From positions 306,742-370,741 of the forward strand of contig JAJDUP010000026.1 in assembly GCA_022826565.1 (NCBI GenBank): a stretch of DNA of 64,000 bases. The letters are read 5' to 3'. The position numbers were made by a program, and so were the translations under genes. Under the pieces are notes generated by a model. That model did no database searches and was not told where the DNA came from. It saw only the letters and a list, made by a program, of their open reading frames with translations. This document shows, piece after piece, positions 30,439 through 40,142 of this stretch (positions are counted from its first letter, which is position 1; every line of letters starts with the position of its first letter). The stretch comes from Gemmatimonadota bacterium. Lineage in GTDB: Bacteria; Gemmatimonadota; Gemmatimonadetes; Longimicrobiales; Gaopeijiaceae.

Positions 30439-31620
30439 TTGGCCCGCTCCCCAGCCGTGGCCGGGAAGACCGCGCCCCCCCACCCGCGCATCCTCTCGGT
30501 GATCGGCACGCGCCCCGAGGCGATCAAGATGGCGCCGGTCATCCGCGCCCTGCACGCCCGCGGCGGCTGTGCCCACCGGCTCGCCCTCACCGGCCAGCAC
30601 ACCGAGATGGTCGACCAGGTGCTCGGCGTCTTCGACCTCGAGGCCGACTACGATCTCGACCTGATGAAGCCCGGCCAGACCCTCTACGACGTCGGCCGCG
30701 CCTGCATGGACGGCCTGCGCGAGGTCGCCGAGGACTTCCGCCCCGACGTGACGATCGTGCAGGGCGACACGGCGACCGTGTTCTTCGCGGGCGTGGTCAC
30801 CTTCTTTCAGCAGGGCAGGCTGGCGCACGTCGAGGCCGGGCTGCGCAGCCGCGAAAAGTGGTCGCCCTTCCCGGAGGAGATGCTCCGCAGGATGACCGAC
30901 ACCGTCTCCGATTTCTGCTTCGCGCCCACCTCCGAGGCGGCGGCCAACCTGGCCGCGGAGGGGATAGAAGCCGAGCGGATCTTCGTGACCGGGAACACGG
31001 TGGTGGACGCGCTCCACCGGATGCGGAGCCGCGTGCCCGACATCCGCGACACCACCGCCGCCGCGCTGGCGGCCGGGGCGCGTCGCCTGGTCCTGCTGAC
31101 GGCCCACCGCCGGGAGTCCTTCGGCGGGCCGCTGGAGCGGGTCTTCGGCGCCGTGGCCGCGCTGGCCGAACGGTTCGAAGACATCGACATCCTCTATCCC
31201 GTCCACCCGAATCCCCGCGTGAAGGGGCCGGCCCACCGGATTCTGGGCGGTCGCCCCCGCGTTCACCTCATCGATCCCCTCGACTACGGGGACCTCGTGG
31301 CGGTGCTGGAACGCGCGAGCCTGGTGCTCACCGACTCGGGCGGGATCCAGGAGGAAGCGCCGGCCTTCGGCGTCCACACGCTCGTTCTCAGGGAGGTGAC
31401 GGAACGGCCGGAAGGTGTGCGGGCCGGGGCGGCCACGCTGGTCGGCACCGACCCCGAGCTGGTCCTCACGGAGGCATCGCAGCACCTTGCCGGCCGGCGC
31501 CCGGCCTGCCCGGCCGGGAATCCGTACGGCGATGGCCGCGCGGGGGAGCGCATCGCCGACATCCTCCTTGCCGAGCTCACGGGAGTCCCCCGCGCGCTCA
31601 CGGACTGGAGTGCGCCATGA
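30439..31620 (+). CDS. wecB: UDP-N-acetylglucosamine 2-epimerase (non-hydrolysing)
   Basis: WecB interconverts UDP-GlcNAc and UDP-ManNAc for surface polysaccharide synthesis. It shows SVIGTRPEAIKMAPVIRAL, VQGDTATVFFAG, HVEAGLRS and TDSGGIQEEAPAFG. I start it at TTG 30439, which has a strong GGGGGAGGAG site a few bases upstream; a GTG at 30412, inside the previous gene, is the alternative. Its stop overlaps the next gene (ATGA). Confidence 0.93.
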   Translation: MARSPAVAGKTAPPHPRILSVIGTRPEAIKMAPVIRALHARGGCAHRLALTGQHTEMVDQVLGVFDLEADYDLDLMKPGQTLYDVGRACMDGLREVAEDFRPDVTIVQGDTATVFFAGVVTFFQQGRLAHVEAGLRSREKWSPFPEEMLRRMTDTVSDFCFAPTSEAAANLAAEGIEAERIFVTGNTVVDALHRMRSRVPDIRDTTAAALAAGARRLVLLTAHRRESFGGPLERVFGAVAALAERFEDIDILYPVHPNPRVKGPAHRILGGRPRVHLIDPLDYGDLVAVLERASLVLTDSGGIQEEAPAFGVHTLVLREVTERPEGVRAGAATLVGTDPELVLTEASQHLAGRRPACPAGNPYGDGRAGERIADILLAELTGVPRALTDWSAP

Positions 31621-32720
31621 AGATCGTCGTCCACTGCGTGTACTTCCCGCCCGAAGTGGGAGGGCTGGAGAGCCACGTACACTACCTGTGCCGCGGCCTG
31701 GCGGCTCGGGGCCACGAAGTCGCCGTGGTGACCTCGCTGTCCCGGCCGGGGCTGGCCAGGCACGAGGTGGTGGACGGAATCGGGGTCCACCGCACACCGC
31801 TCCCGGCGCGCAACGCCCTGGGCTGGTTTGCGCACGCGGCCGGCTCGACGGGGCGGACCCGGGCTCTCGTGGCCGGGGCGGACATCGTGCATGCGCAGGC
31901 GTTTCCGTCGCTCCTCCCCTGCGCCCTGGCCCTCGCCGGATCGAGCACGCCGCTGGTGTGCACGCTGCACACGTCCCATTTTCTGCGGCTGGCGGCCAAT
32001 CGGGCGGTGGCGCCCGCGCTTGGCAAGCTGGTTGAGATGAGCGACCATAACTTTGCTGCCAGCAAGGAGATCGCCGATGTCGGGGAAGGCCTGGGTTCGT
32101 CCATTTCGGTGGAGGTGCTGGTCAACGGGGTCGACACCGGGATCTTCGGGCCGGTCGAAGGCTCGCTGCCGCCCCGGGATGGCAGGCGCCGGCTCATCGT
32201 GCCGCGCCGGCTCTTCCCGAAAAACGGCGTCGAGTACTTCGTGCGGGCGATGCCGATGATCGTGGAAGGCGCGGATGTGGACGCCGTCGTAATCGGCGAC
32301 GGTCCCGAGCGGGGCAGGCTCGAGGCCCTGGCCGCGGAACTCGGGGTGGCCGGCCGGATCGACTTTCTCGGCGCTCGGCCGCACGCGGACATGCCCCGAC
32401 TGATCTGCTCCGGAGAGCTGGCGGTGTTTCCGTCGCTGGTCGAGGCGACCTCCGTCGCGGCGCTGGAGTGCATGGCCTGCGGGGTGCCCGTGGCGGCGTC
32501 GGCTGTCGGCGGGTTGCCCGAGATCGTGGACGAAACCGTAGGGGGACTCTTCCCCCCGGGGGATCCCGTTACCCTGGCCGCAAAGGTATTGGAACTGCTG
32601 GCAGATTCGGATCTGAGTGTACGGGGCGCCACCGGGCGAGCCATGGTGGTGGGGCAGTGGAGCAACGAACGTCTCGTGGACCGGCATGAGGAGGTTTACG
32701 GAGCGTTGCTGGGTCAATAG
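31617..32720 (+). CDS. GT4 glycosyltransferase
   Basis: A GT-B fold transferase of 367 residues. The N-terminal domain begins VVHCVYFPPEVGGLESHVHY with the glycine-rich loop. The C-terminal nucleotide-sugar domain has the E-x7-E type motif in FPSLVEATSVAALECMACG followed by VAASAVGGLPEIV. The ATG at 31617 overlaps wecB. It likely adds a sugar to the polymer for which WecB supplies ManNAc; acceptor unknown. Confidence 0.88.
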   Translation: MKIVVHCVYFPPEVGGLESHVHYLCRGLAARGHEVAVVTSLSRPGLARHEVVDGIGVHRTPLPARNALGWFAHAAGSTGRTRALVAGADIVHAQAFPSLLPCALALAGSSTPLVCTLHTSHFLRLAANRAVAPALGKLVEMSDHNFAASKEIADVGEGLGSSISVEVLVNGVDTGIFGPVEGSLPPRDGRRRLIVPRRLFPKNGVEYFVRAMPMIVEGADVDAVVIGDGPERGRLEALAAELGVAGRIDFLGARPHADMPRLICSGELAVFPSLVEATSVAALECMACGVPVAASAVGGLPEIVDETVGGLFPPGDPVTLAAKVLELLADSDLSVRGATGRAMVVGQWSNERLVDRHEEVYGALLGQ

Positions 32721-32761
32721 TAATGTTTACATTGCATTATGTAAAGCAAACATTACTTTTT
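32719..32761 (+). terminator. AT-rich hairpin with T-run after the GT4 gene
   Basis: Beginning within the GT4 stop, AGTAATGTTT (32719-32728) pairs with AAACATTACT (32748-32757). A second perfect inner pair, TTTACAT and ATGTAAA, lies inside. A T-run (32756-32762, broken only by C at 32756) follows. It resembles an intrinsic terminator but is unusually AT-rich for this genome. Confidence 0.6.
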
Positions 32762-32802
32762 CTTCCCATGCGGGCGGACAACGCCGGATCAGGGTGCCCT
32801 TG

Positions 32803-33513
32803 ATGGACGAGAGGATCGACAAGGCCTACTACGACGAGTCGAACTATTTCGACCTCGAGGGCGGAATCCATCTGCACGATTTCGACAGCCCCTTTCAGCG
32901 ATACCGGGTCAGGAAGGTGCTCGAGCTCCTGGCGCCGCAGCCCTCGGACCGGGTGCTCGACCTGGGCTGCGGGTGGGGATCGATCAGCTTCGCGCTGGGC
33001 TCCATCGCGCGTGAAGTCATCGGACTCGACTTCTCCGAGCGGGCGGTCGCCAGTTGCGACCGGCGCCTGAGGACCTTCGGCTTCGCCAATGTGCACTTCC
33101 GCGTCGCCGACGCGCGCGAGACCGGTCTCGGCGCGGCCTCCTTCGACGCGGTCGTGGCGGCCGATCTCTTCGAGCATCTCTATCCCGACGATTCCCGCGA
33201 AGTGGCCGCGGAGGCCTTCCGGGTGCTGAAGCCGGGGGGACGCTTCGCGGTGTGGACGCCGTGCCGCAGTCACATCCTCGAAGTCCTCAAGAACAACGAC
33301 ATCATCCTGAAGCGCGACATCACCCATGTCGATTACAAGTCGATGCGGAGGATGAGGGAGATCCTGACCGGCGCGGGGTTCCGGATCGAACGCGCGCGCT
33401 ACACCGAGTCGCATTTGCCCGCCCTGAGGGTCCTGGAACGGCTGATGCTGGGGTGGATGCCCCTGCTGAGGCGCAGGATCGCGGTCCTGGCGGTAAAGCC
33501 GGGGGAGGTGTGA
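32803..33513 (+). CDS. Class I SAM-dependent methyltransferase
   Basis: A 236-residue methyltransferase. Motif I is VLDLGCGWGSISFALG, the acidic residue of motif II is in VIGLDFSERAV, and the post-I region has VVAADLFEHLYPDD and VLKPGGRFAVWTP, all typical of the methyltransferase-11 type. The ATG at 32803 is preferred; upstream in-frame starts would read through the AT-rich hairpin. It is separated from the GT4 gene by that hairpin. Probably modifies a surface sugar or lipid; substrate unknown. Confidence 0.85.
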   Translation: MDERIDKAYYDESNYFDLEGGIHLHDFDSPFQRYRVRKVLELLAPQPSDRVLDLGCGWGSISFALGSIAREVIGLDFSERAVASCDRRLRTFGFANVHFRVADARETGLGAASFDAVVAADLFEHLYPDDSREVAAEAFRVLKPGGRFAVWTPCRSHILEVLKNNDIILKRDITHVDYKSMRRMREILTGAGFRIERARYTESHLPALRVLERLMLGWMPLLRRRIAVLAVKPGEV

Positions 33514-33645
33514 GATGGGTGCCTGGGCCGTTGCGTTTCTTGATGGTCGCGGCAACTGCGGTTTACCGTTGATTGCCCGACCTCGGGAGAACGCGCCGAG
33601 CCTCACCCGCAGGTCCTCCGGATCGCCACCAGGGAAGCCCCGCCG

Positions 33646-36096
33646 ATGACCGACTCCAGATCCAATGCCGCGCACATCGGCTGGTGGCTTCCCGGCAGCA
33701 TCTTCGTGCTGCTGACGTTGATCCTCTTCGGCGAGTTCGTCTTCTCCGATCAGATGCTGCATGGAGAGGATTCGCTCTCGCTGGGGTACATGGCGCGGGC
33801 GTACTTCGCCGAGCGTCTGGGCGCGGGCGACTTCCCCCTGTGGAGTCCCCGTCTCCTCGGCGGAATCCCGTTCCTGGAGGCCCTTTCGGCCGGCGATTCC
33901 ATCTACCCGACAAGCGTCCTCTACTTCATTGCCGATGCGTACCGGGTGCTTGGGTGGAAGTTGGTCCTGCACGTGCTCGGGGGCGGGTTCTTCATGTACG
34001 GGTGGGTGCGGAGCCTGGGCATGGGGCGGGCGGCCGCGACGGTCGGGGGCATCGCGTGGCTGATGGCCCCCGTCATCGTGACGCTGGTTCTGCCCGGCAA
34101 CGACGGGAAGCTGATGGTTGCAGCGCTGGCGCCCCTGGTCTTCTGGGCCGCGGAGTCCGTCCTGCGATCGCCCTCGGGCCGCAACATGGCGGGGCTGGCG
34201 GGCGCCGTGGCCGTGACCTGCCTGACCACGCAGTTCCAGACCTCCTACTTCCTGTTCATGTCGGTCGGGGCGTACGCGGTCTTTCGCGCGGCGTGTCTGT
34301 GGAAGGCGGAGGCCGCCGGAGGGATGCGGCGCGCGCTGGTCCCCGGCGCCGTGTTCCTCGGCTGCTCGGTATTGGGCGCGGGGATCGCCGCGGTGCAGTT
34401 GATCCCCGCCGCGCAGTACGTCACGGAATCGTCGCGCAGGATTGCCACGACCGTCGAGGCGACGCCAGCGGAGCGGATCGCGTACGCGAGTTCGTGGTCG
34501 TTCCATCCGGAAGAGGTGGCGTCGCTGGTGGTGCCCGAGTTCGTGGGCAACAGCGGGGCCGATGCGGAGTGGGGACGGGGAACCTACTGGGGTCGCAACG
34601 CGCTCAAGCTCAACCACGAGTACCTGGGCGTCACCGTGCTGGTGCTCGCCCTCTTCGGCTTTCTGGGTCGGCGGAGAAGGGCATTGCGTTGGTTCCTGGC
34701 GGTGCTGAGCGCGACCTGGCTCCTCTTCGCTCTTGGCACGCATACGCCGTTGTGGCGGATCTTCTACGAGATCGTGCCGGGGATCTCCATCTTCCGGGTT
34801 CCGTCCATCAGCGCCTTCCTCGTCAGCTTCGGCGTGACGACTCTGCTCGCGCTCGGCGTGGACGACCTGGTCCGCGAACGCCCGGCGCCGGGAGCGTTCT
34901 TCCGCGGCCGGCGGGGCCGCGCACTGGTCGTCTTCGTCGGCCTGCTCCTGCTCGGCCTCCTGCTTCAGGGCAGCGGCGTGCTGGGCAGCGTCTGGACGAC
35001 GATGGTGTACGGCGACATCGGCGACCGGGGCCTTGCCGCGCTGGCGGCTGCGACGCCCTTCATCACACGAGGGTTCTTCATCGCCCTGCTGATGGCGGCG
35101 CTCTGCGTCGCGGCGGTGTGGGCGGTGAGAGAAGGGAAGGTCCCCCTGACAGCGGGGCTGGCCGCACTGGCCCTCCTGGTCGCAGTCGACCTCGGGAGGG
35201 TGGATCGGGCCTTCGTCCGCACATTCGATTTTCACGCCTGGGCCGCGCCGAATGCCAACACGCAATACCTCCAGCAGCGGCGCGACGCCGAGCCGCCCTT
35301 CCGGGTCGCCGACCTGCGGGGCGACGACCAGGCCGTGGAATACGGCATGCACGGCCTGGACATCCTGACCGGACATCATCCCAACGACCTCGCCCGCTAC
35401 CGCCAGCTTCTCGGCCTCGAGGCCAGCGTGCGCCAGGGCGCCAACACCCGGCACCAGAACGTGTTGCGGATGATGAACGTGAAGTACCTGGTGTGGCCCG
35501 AAGAGGCAGCCGGACGGCCGCCGTACCAGGGCGCCCAGGCGCTGAGTTCGGCGCGAACCCCGAGAGGCGTGATGACGGTGTATGCCTATCCGCCCGGCCT
35601 CGACAAGGCCTGGGTGGTGCCCGCCGCCACCGTCCTCGCGGACGACGAAGCCGCGCTGGCGAGGATCCTGTCGCCGGAATTCGACCCGGGGCGCGAGGCG
35701 ATCCTGGCGGAGCCGACGACGCTGGCGCTTCCGGAGCCGGGAGGGGCAAGGGGGGGCGGCCAGGTCGCATGGGACCTCAACGAGCCCGACGAGCGCCGTC
35801 TGCGGGTGACGACGGGCGGTCCCGCGCTGCTGGTCGTGTCGGAGAACTGGTTCCCGGGGTGGGTGGCGGAGGTGGACGGTGAGCCCGCCCAGGTGCGCCG
35901 GGCCAACCTGACGCTGCAGGCGGTGGAGATCCCGTCTCCCGGGGACCACGTGGTGACGCTGCGCTATTCGGCCCCGACGGTGCGCAGCGCGCTGCGCCTC
36001 AGCATCGCCGCTTCGGTGATCACGGTCCTGCTATTCGGGTTGTCGTTTGTTCCGGGCATGCCTGGGTGGCTTGGCCCCGGCCGAGGGGACGGATGA
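33646..36096 (+). CDS. YfhO-family polytopic membrane protein
   Basis: An 816-residue protein with about a dozen hydrophobic helices and large soluble C-terminal part, matching the YfhO family of GT-C-like enzymes that decorate surface polymers with lipid-linked sugars. The N-terminal half has the periplasmic acidic loop HGEDSLSLGYMARAYF, and the C-terminal region has SENWFPGWVAEVDG, a YfhO signature. It is followed with ATGA overlap by an UPF0104 protein. The sugar and acceptor are unknown. Confidence 0.85.
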   Translation: MTDSRSNAAHIGWWLPGSIFVLLTLILFGEFVFSDQMLHGEDSLSLGYMARAYFAERLGAGDFPLWSPRLLGGIPFLEALSAGDSIYPTSVLYFIADAYRVLGWKLVLHVLGGGFFMYGWVRSLGMGRAAATVGGIAWLMAPVIVTLVLPGNDGKLMVAALAPLVFWAAESVLRSPSGRNMAGLAGAVAVTCLTTQFQTSYFLFMSVGAYAVFRAACLWKAEAAGGMRRALVPGAVFLGCSVLGAGIAAVQLIPAAQYVTESSRRIATTVEATPAERIAYASSWSFHPEEVASLVVPEFVGNSGADAEWGRGTYWGRNALKLNHEYLGVTVLVLALFGFLGRRRRALRWFLAVLSATWLLFALGTHTPLWRIFYEIVPGISIFRVPSISAFLVSFGVTTLLALGVDDLVRERPAPGAFFRGRRGRALVVFVGLLLLGLLLQGSGVLGSVWTTMVYGDIGDRGLAALAAATPFITRGFFIALLMAALCVAAVWAVREGKVPLTAGLAALALLVAVDLGRVDRAFVRTFDFHAWAAPNANTQYLQQRRDAEPPFRVADLRGDDQAVEYGMHGLDILTGHHPNDLARYRQLLGLEASVRQGANTRHQNVLRMMNVKYLVWPEEAAGRPPYQGAQALSSARTPRGVMTVYAYPPGLDKAWVVPAATVLADDEAALARILSPEFDPGREAILAEPTTLALPEPGGARGGGQVAWDLNEPDERRLRVTTGGPALLVVSENWFPGWVAEVDGEPAQVRRANLTLQAVEIPSPGDHVVTLRYSAPTVRSALRLSIAASVITVLLFGLSFVPGMPGWLGPGRGDG

Positions 36097-37115
36097 CCGG
36101 TCGCGTGTCTCCGGCGGGGGGCGGGCAGCCGCCCGCGGCCGGCCGCAAGCGCTGGTGGGTGACGCCCGTCAAGCTGATCCTGACGGTCGGCGTGACCTGG
36201 CTGATCCTGCGTGGGGCGGGGGTCCGGCTGTCGGAGGTGGGGACGGTGGACTGGCGGCTGGTGCGGCTGAACGTACCGTACCTGGTTCTTTCCGTGGCGC
36301 TGGTCTTCGTGACATTTGCGGTCACGGCCGCGCTGTGGTCCCGGAATCTGGTGGAGTTCGGCGAGCGCAGGGTGGGGGTGGTCGAGGGGGCCGCCATGCT
36401 GCTGATCGCGAACCTGGGCAGGTACGTGCCGGGCAAGATCCTGGCGCTCGCCGGGGTGGCCGTGATGGCGCGCCGCCGGGGAATCTCGGGGGTGCGCGCG
36501 ACGGCGGCGGCCGTGACGGCCCAGATGGTCAACCTGCTCGCGGCGGCGGCGGTGGGGGGGTGGGTCGCCGTGTGGTCGGCGGGCCTGTCGGAGGCGTGGC
36601 AGGTGGGGGTCGGCGTGGGGATGGTGGCGGCGCTGGGGGGATTCCTCTACTTCGGGGGAGCGGGGGCCCTGGTGCGCTGGGTGCTCCGGCGAAGCGGCCA
36701 TGACCGGAACCTGCCGGATCCGAGTGGCCGCGCTCTGTTGCTGCTCCTGCCCGGCTACATCGTCAACTGGCTGGTTTTCGGCGCCGCTTTCGTATGCCTG
36801 GGGCGGGGTCTGGGAATGGAGTTCGGCTTCGGGATCGGGACTACGGCGTTCGCAGCCGCCTACTTCGCCGGCTATCTCGCCGTCTTCGCGCCGGCGGGGC
36901 TCGGCATCCGCGAATCGTCGTTGCTGGGCCTGCTCACCCCGGTGCTGGGAGCCGAAGCGAGCCTGATCCTCGCCGCTCTGCAGCGGGTGTGGATCACCGC
37001 GGCCGAGCTCGTGGCGGCCTCGGTCGGGGCGTTCGCGCTGCGCAAACCCGACCTGCCCGCGACCCCTCGCGGTGATACCGAAGGCGCCGAGCCAGCCACC
37101 GGAGGCACGGCATGA
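36093..37115 (+). CDS. Lysylphosphatidylglycerol synthase TM-region/UPF0104-like membrane protein
   Basis: A 340-residue integral membrane protein with about eight helices. It shows NLGRYVPGKILALAGVAVMA and the C-terminal FAPAGLGIRESSLLGLL, both family hallmarks. It lacks the catalytic aminoacyl-transferase domain, so it is not a full MprF. Such proteins often sit beside polyprenyl-phosphate glycosyltransferases, as here, and may be lipid flippases. The start at 36093 is chosen from the ATGA overlap. Confidence 0.82.
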   Translation: MTGRVSPAGGGQPPAAGRKRWWVTPVKLILTVGVTWLILRGAGVRLSEVGTVDWRLVRLNVPYLVLSVALVFVTFAVTAALWSRNLVEFGERRVGVVEGAAMLLIANLGRYVPGKILALAGVAVMARRRGISGVRATAAAVTAQMVNLLAAAAVGGWVAVWSAGLSEAWQVGVGVGMVAALGGFLYFGGAGALVRWVLRRSGHDRNLPDPSGRALLLLLPGYIVNWLVFGAAFVCLGRGLGMEFGFGIGTTAFAAAYFAGYLAVFAPAGLGIRESSLLGLLTPVLGAEASLILAALQRVWITAAELVAASVGAFALRKPDLPATPRGDTEGAEPATGGTA

Positions 37116-37840
37116 GCCGCGTGAAGCGCGTCCTGGTCATCGTGCCCACCTACAACGAGCGCGACAACCTGCCGCGCGTCGTCCCGCTGATCCTGGCGCA
37201 GGGGGATGCCTTCCACGTCCTCGTGGTCGACGACAACTCACCCGACGGCACCGGCCAGCTGGCCGATGAACTCGCCGCTGCAAGCGAGCGCGTGAACGTG
37301 CTGCACAGGGCGGGCAAGATGGGCCTGGGCGCCGCCTACGTCGCCGGTTTCGGGTGGGGACTGGAGCGGGGGTTCGATGCGCTGGTCGAGATGGACGCCG
37401 ATCTGTCCCACCCCGCCGACCGGCTCCCGGCGCTGATCGGGGCGCTGGAAGAGGTGGACGTCGCGGTGGGATCCCGTTACGTGGGCGGCCGCATCACGGT
37501 GGTGAACTGGCCCCTGCGACGGCTGATGATCAGCCTCTTCGGCTCGTGGTACGCGCGCGCCATTACAGGGATGTCCGTCAACGACATGACCGGAGGCTTC
37601 AACGCCTTCCGGCGAGAGGTGATCGAGGCGGTCGGGCTCGAACGGATCCAGTCGAACGGCTACAGCTTCCAGATCGAGCTCAAACTGCGCGCGCGCCGGG
37701 CCGGATACACCCTCCGGGAGGTCCCGATCGTCTTCACCGAACGGGACAGCGGCGAATCGAAGATGTCCGGCAGGATCATCCGCGAAGCGGTATGGCGGGT
37801 GTGGGCCCTGCGGATCCTCGATCTGCTGGGGAGGCTATGA
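37112..37840 (+). CDS. Polyprenol monophosphomannose synthase-like GT2
   Basis: A 242-residue DPM1-type enzyme without TM helices. Motifs include IVPTYNERDNLPRVVPLI, VVDDNSPDGTGQLAD, the metal site VEMDADLSHPAD and DMTGGFNAFRREV. It should make a polyprenyl-phosphate sugar used by the nearby YfhO protein. The ATG overlaps the preceding gene. Confidence 0.92.
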   Translation: MSRVKRVLVIVPTYNERDNLPRVVPLILAQGDAFHVLVVDDNSPDGTGQLADELAAASERVNVLHRAGKMGLGAAYVAGFGWGLERGFDALVEMDADLSHPADRLPALIGALEEVDVAVGSRYVGGRITVVNWPLRRLMISLFGSWYARAITGMSVNDMTGGFNAFRREVIEAVGLERIQSNGYSFQIELKLRARRAGYTLREVPIVFTERDSGESKMSGRIIREAVWRVWALRILDLLGRL

Positions 37841-37844
37841 CCCG

Positions 37845-38462
37845 GTGGCGCTCATCGACCTTTGCTACCGCTGCCCTGAATGCGGCCACGATCCGATGGA
37901 GGGAGAGGGGGACGAAGCGCGGTGCGGGTCCTGCGGGGTCCGCCTCGAGCGCCGGCGGGGGCGGTTGTGGATGATCGTACCGGGGGATGGAAAGGCAACC
38001 GGGATCGGCGCGTGGGAGCTGTGCCGCAGAATCGACGGACACGGGGGACCGATGACCCGGGCGACGGCGCCGGACGGGACCATCGAATACTCCGCGCGGG
38101 CAATGGTGTCGTGGCGGGTCGCGGAGGACGCCGTGTGGCACGGCGGCGTTCTGCGGGGCTTCTCCGAGTCGATGGGTCCTGCCGGAGAAGGTTCGATCAA
38201 GGTGGAGCGCGACACGGTGTCCGTGGACGGCGGGCGGACCGGTGCGGGACGCTGGCGGCACCTGGACATCGGCGCGGTGCAGGCGTCCTCCTCGTCGCTG
38301 CAGCTGTCGCTGCCGGGCGAGCGGCTGGTCCAGTTCCGCTTCATCGGCGATTCGCCCCGGCGGTGGGAGACGCTCATGCGGCGCCTGATCGCCGACGCGT
38401 GGAAGCGCGCCGGGCGGGGCAGGGTGATCGAGTACCAGCCCCGGATCGTCGCTCGATCGTGA
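37845..38462 (+). CDS. Unrecognised zinc-ribbon protein
   Basis: A 205-residue protein beginning with a CPECGHDP...CGSCGVRL zinc ribbon (residues ~9-32). The rest is beta-rich with no motif I recognise and no membrane helix. It starts at a GTG 4 bp after the mannosyltransferase, and its stop overlaps the acyltransferase GTG (GTGA). Operon position hints at a role in lipid-carrier or membrane work, but function is unknown. Confidence 0.7.
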   Translation: MALIDLCYRCPECGHDPMEGEGDEARCGSCGVRLERRRGRLWMIVPGDGKATGIGAWELCRRIDGHGGPMTRATAPDGTIEYSARAMVSWRVAEDAVWHGGVLRGFSESMGPAGEGSIKVERDTVSVDGGRTGAGRWRHLDIGAVQASSSSLQLSLPGERLVQFRFIGDSPRRWETLMRRLIADAWKRAGRGRVIEYQPRIVARS

Positions 38463-39082
38463 GGGCCTGGTACTCCTTCTTCCGCGTCATTGCGCGGGCG
38501 CTGACGCAGGTGCTGACGCGGCCGACGGTTTCCGGGAGGTCGAACATCCCCCGCACGGGCCCGTTCTTCCTCGTGGCCAACCACGAGAGCATCCTCGATC
38601 CGGTGCTGGTGCAGGGCTACTGCCCGCGAGCGGTCCACTTCTTCACCAAGAGCACCCAGTTCTCCGCCAGCCCGGTGTTCCGGTGGTTTCTGCCGCGCGT
38701 GGGGGCGATCCCCGCGCGGCGGTACCGGGTCGATCCGCAGTCGGTTCGCACGGCGCTGCGGATGCTCCGGCAGGGTGACGGCGTCGGGATCTACCTTGAG
38801 GGCGAGCGCAGCTGGGACGGTGCGCTGCAGCCGTTCAGGCGCGGCTCCGTTCGGCTGATTCTCGGGGCGGGGGTGCCTGTTGTCCCGTGCGCGGTTGCCG
38901 GTACCTACGGGGCCTGGCCCCGCTGGAGCCGCCGCCGCTGGCGGTCGCGGGTCTCCGTCCGCTTCGGTGAGCCACTACACTTCGGCGTCCACAATACGCG
39001 GGCGGCCCGTGACGCGGCGCTCGACATGGCTGCCGGGCGGATTGCCGACGCTTTGCGGCAGTTGCGGGAGGAACCGTCATGA
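38459..39082 (+). CDS. PlsC-type acyltransferase
   Basis: A 207-residue member of the 1-acyl-glycerol-3-phosphate acyltransferase family. The catalytic NHx4D is in FLVANHESILDPV, and the acyl-acceptor motif appears as YLEGERSWDG, with VVPCAVAGTYGAWP as motif IV. The N-terminus has a single hydrophobic stretch. The GTG at 38459 overlaps the upstream stop. It may acylate lysophosphatidate or another lipid. Confidence 0.88.
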   Translation: MRAWYSFFRVIARALTQVLTRPTVSGRSNIPRTGPFFLVANHESILDPVLVQGYCPRAVHFFTKSTQFSASPVFRWFLPRVGAIPARRYRVDPQSVRTALRMLRQGDGVGIYLEGERSWDGALQPFRRGSVRLILGAGVPVVPCAVAGTYGAWPRWSRRRWRSRVSVRFGEPLHFGVHNTRAARDAALDMAAGRIADALRQLREEPS

Positions 39083-39206
39083 CCGGGGCCGGGACGCTGG
39101 CGGACCGCGTTGGCCGTGCCAGGGACCGCCTCCCACTCGGAGCGAAGCGCCTGCGCGGGGCATTTGACTCTGGCGTAACGAGCACGCGCAGACCAGTTTC
39201 CGGGCC

Positions 39207-40136
39207 ATGATACGGTCAGCACTCCTGTGGATGTCCGAAAACAGCTGGTGCAAGAACACGCTGCCCAGGTATGGGTTCGTGCGGAGGGCGGTGCGCCGGT
39301 TCATGCCCGGCGAGGAGCTGGAGGATGCACTGGGGGCGGCGCGGTCGATGGTCGAGCAGCACCGGATCCCGGCGCTCATCACCTTTCTCGGCGAAAACGT
39401 GGCCGACGAGGCCGAAGCTCGTTCGGTGACGAACCACTACATCCACACGGCGGAGGCGATCGCCGCCGCTGGGCTGGATGTGGAGCTGTCGCTCAAGCCG
39501 ACGCACCTGGGACTCGATCTGGGCATCGACGTAGCGGAGGAGAATCTGCGGCGCGTGACCGCGGCCGCCGAGGCGTGGGGCAACTGGGTCTGGCTGGACA
39601 TGGAGTACAGCCGCTACGTCGATCCGACGCTCGATCTGTACCGTTCCATTCGCGCCGATCACCCGAAGTTCGGGATCTGCCTTCAGTCCTACCTGCATCG
39701 CACGCCGGACGACCTCGAATCCCTCATTCCCCTGGGCTCGGCCGTGCGGCTGGTGAAGGGCGCCTACGCCGAACCTCCCGATGTCGCGCTGCCGGTGAAG
39801 GCGGATGTCGATCAGGCGTTCTTCGACCAGGCGATTCGCATGCTTGCTCCGGACGCGCGCGAGGCCGGGGTTCGGGTGGGACTGGCGACGCACGATGCCC
39901 GACTGATCCGGCGCATCGAGTCCTGGGCGGAGGCGAACGGCGCGGGAGGGGACGCCTGCGAGTACCAGATGCTTTACGGGATCGCCGAGCAGGAGCAGAG
40001 GCGTCTCGCGGGTGCGGGCAAGGGCGTCCGTGTGCTGATCAGCTACGGGGAGCACTGGTTCCCCTGGTATGTCCGCCGCCTGGCCGAACGCCCGGCGAAT
40101 GTCGGGTTCGTGCTGCGCAGTCTGCTTCCGAGGTGA
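39207..40136 (+). CDS. Proline dehydrogenase
   Basis: A monofunctional FAD-dependent proline dehydrogenase of 309 residues, oxidising proline to pyrroline-5-carboxylate. It has the PutA-type barrel with LSLKPTHLGLDLG, RLVKGAYAEPPDVA (substrate lysine), VGLATHDARLI and the C-terminal YGEHWFPWYVRRLAERP. It lacks the aldehyde dehydrogenase domain of PutA. A 124-bp gap separates it from plsC and may carry its promoter. Confidence 0.93.
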   Translation: MIRSALLWMSENSWCKNTLPRYGFVRRAVRRFMPGEELEDALGAARSMVEQHRIPALITFLGENVADEAEARSVTNHYIHTAEAIAAAGLDVELSLKPTHLGLDLGIDVAEENLRRVTAAAEAWGNWVWLDMEYSRYVDPTLDLYRSIRADHPKFGICLQSYLHRTPDDLESLIPLGSAVRLVKGAYAEPPDVALPVKADVDQAFFDQAIRMLAPDAREAGVRVGLATHDARLIRRIESWAEANGAGGDACEYQMLYGIAEQEQRRLAGAGKGVRVLISYGEHWFPWYVRRLAERPANVGFVLRSLLPR

Positions 40137-40142
40137 GTTGAG

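Noticed and set aside
32737-35949. A 1,070-codon open frame on the minus strand
   Set aside because: It lies opposite the methyltransferase and YfhO genes, has Arg/His/Gln-rich composition typical of GC-rich antisense frames, and shows no domain.
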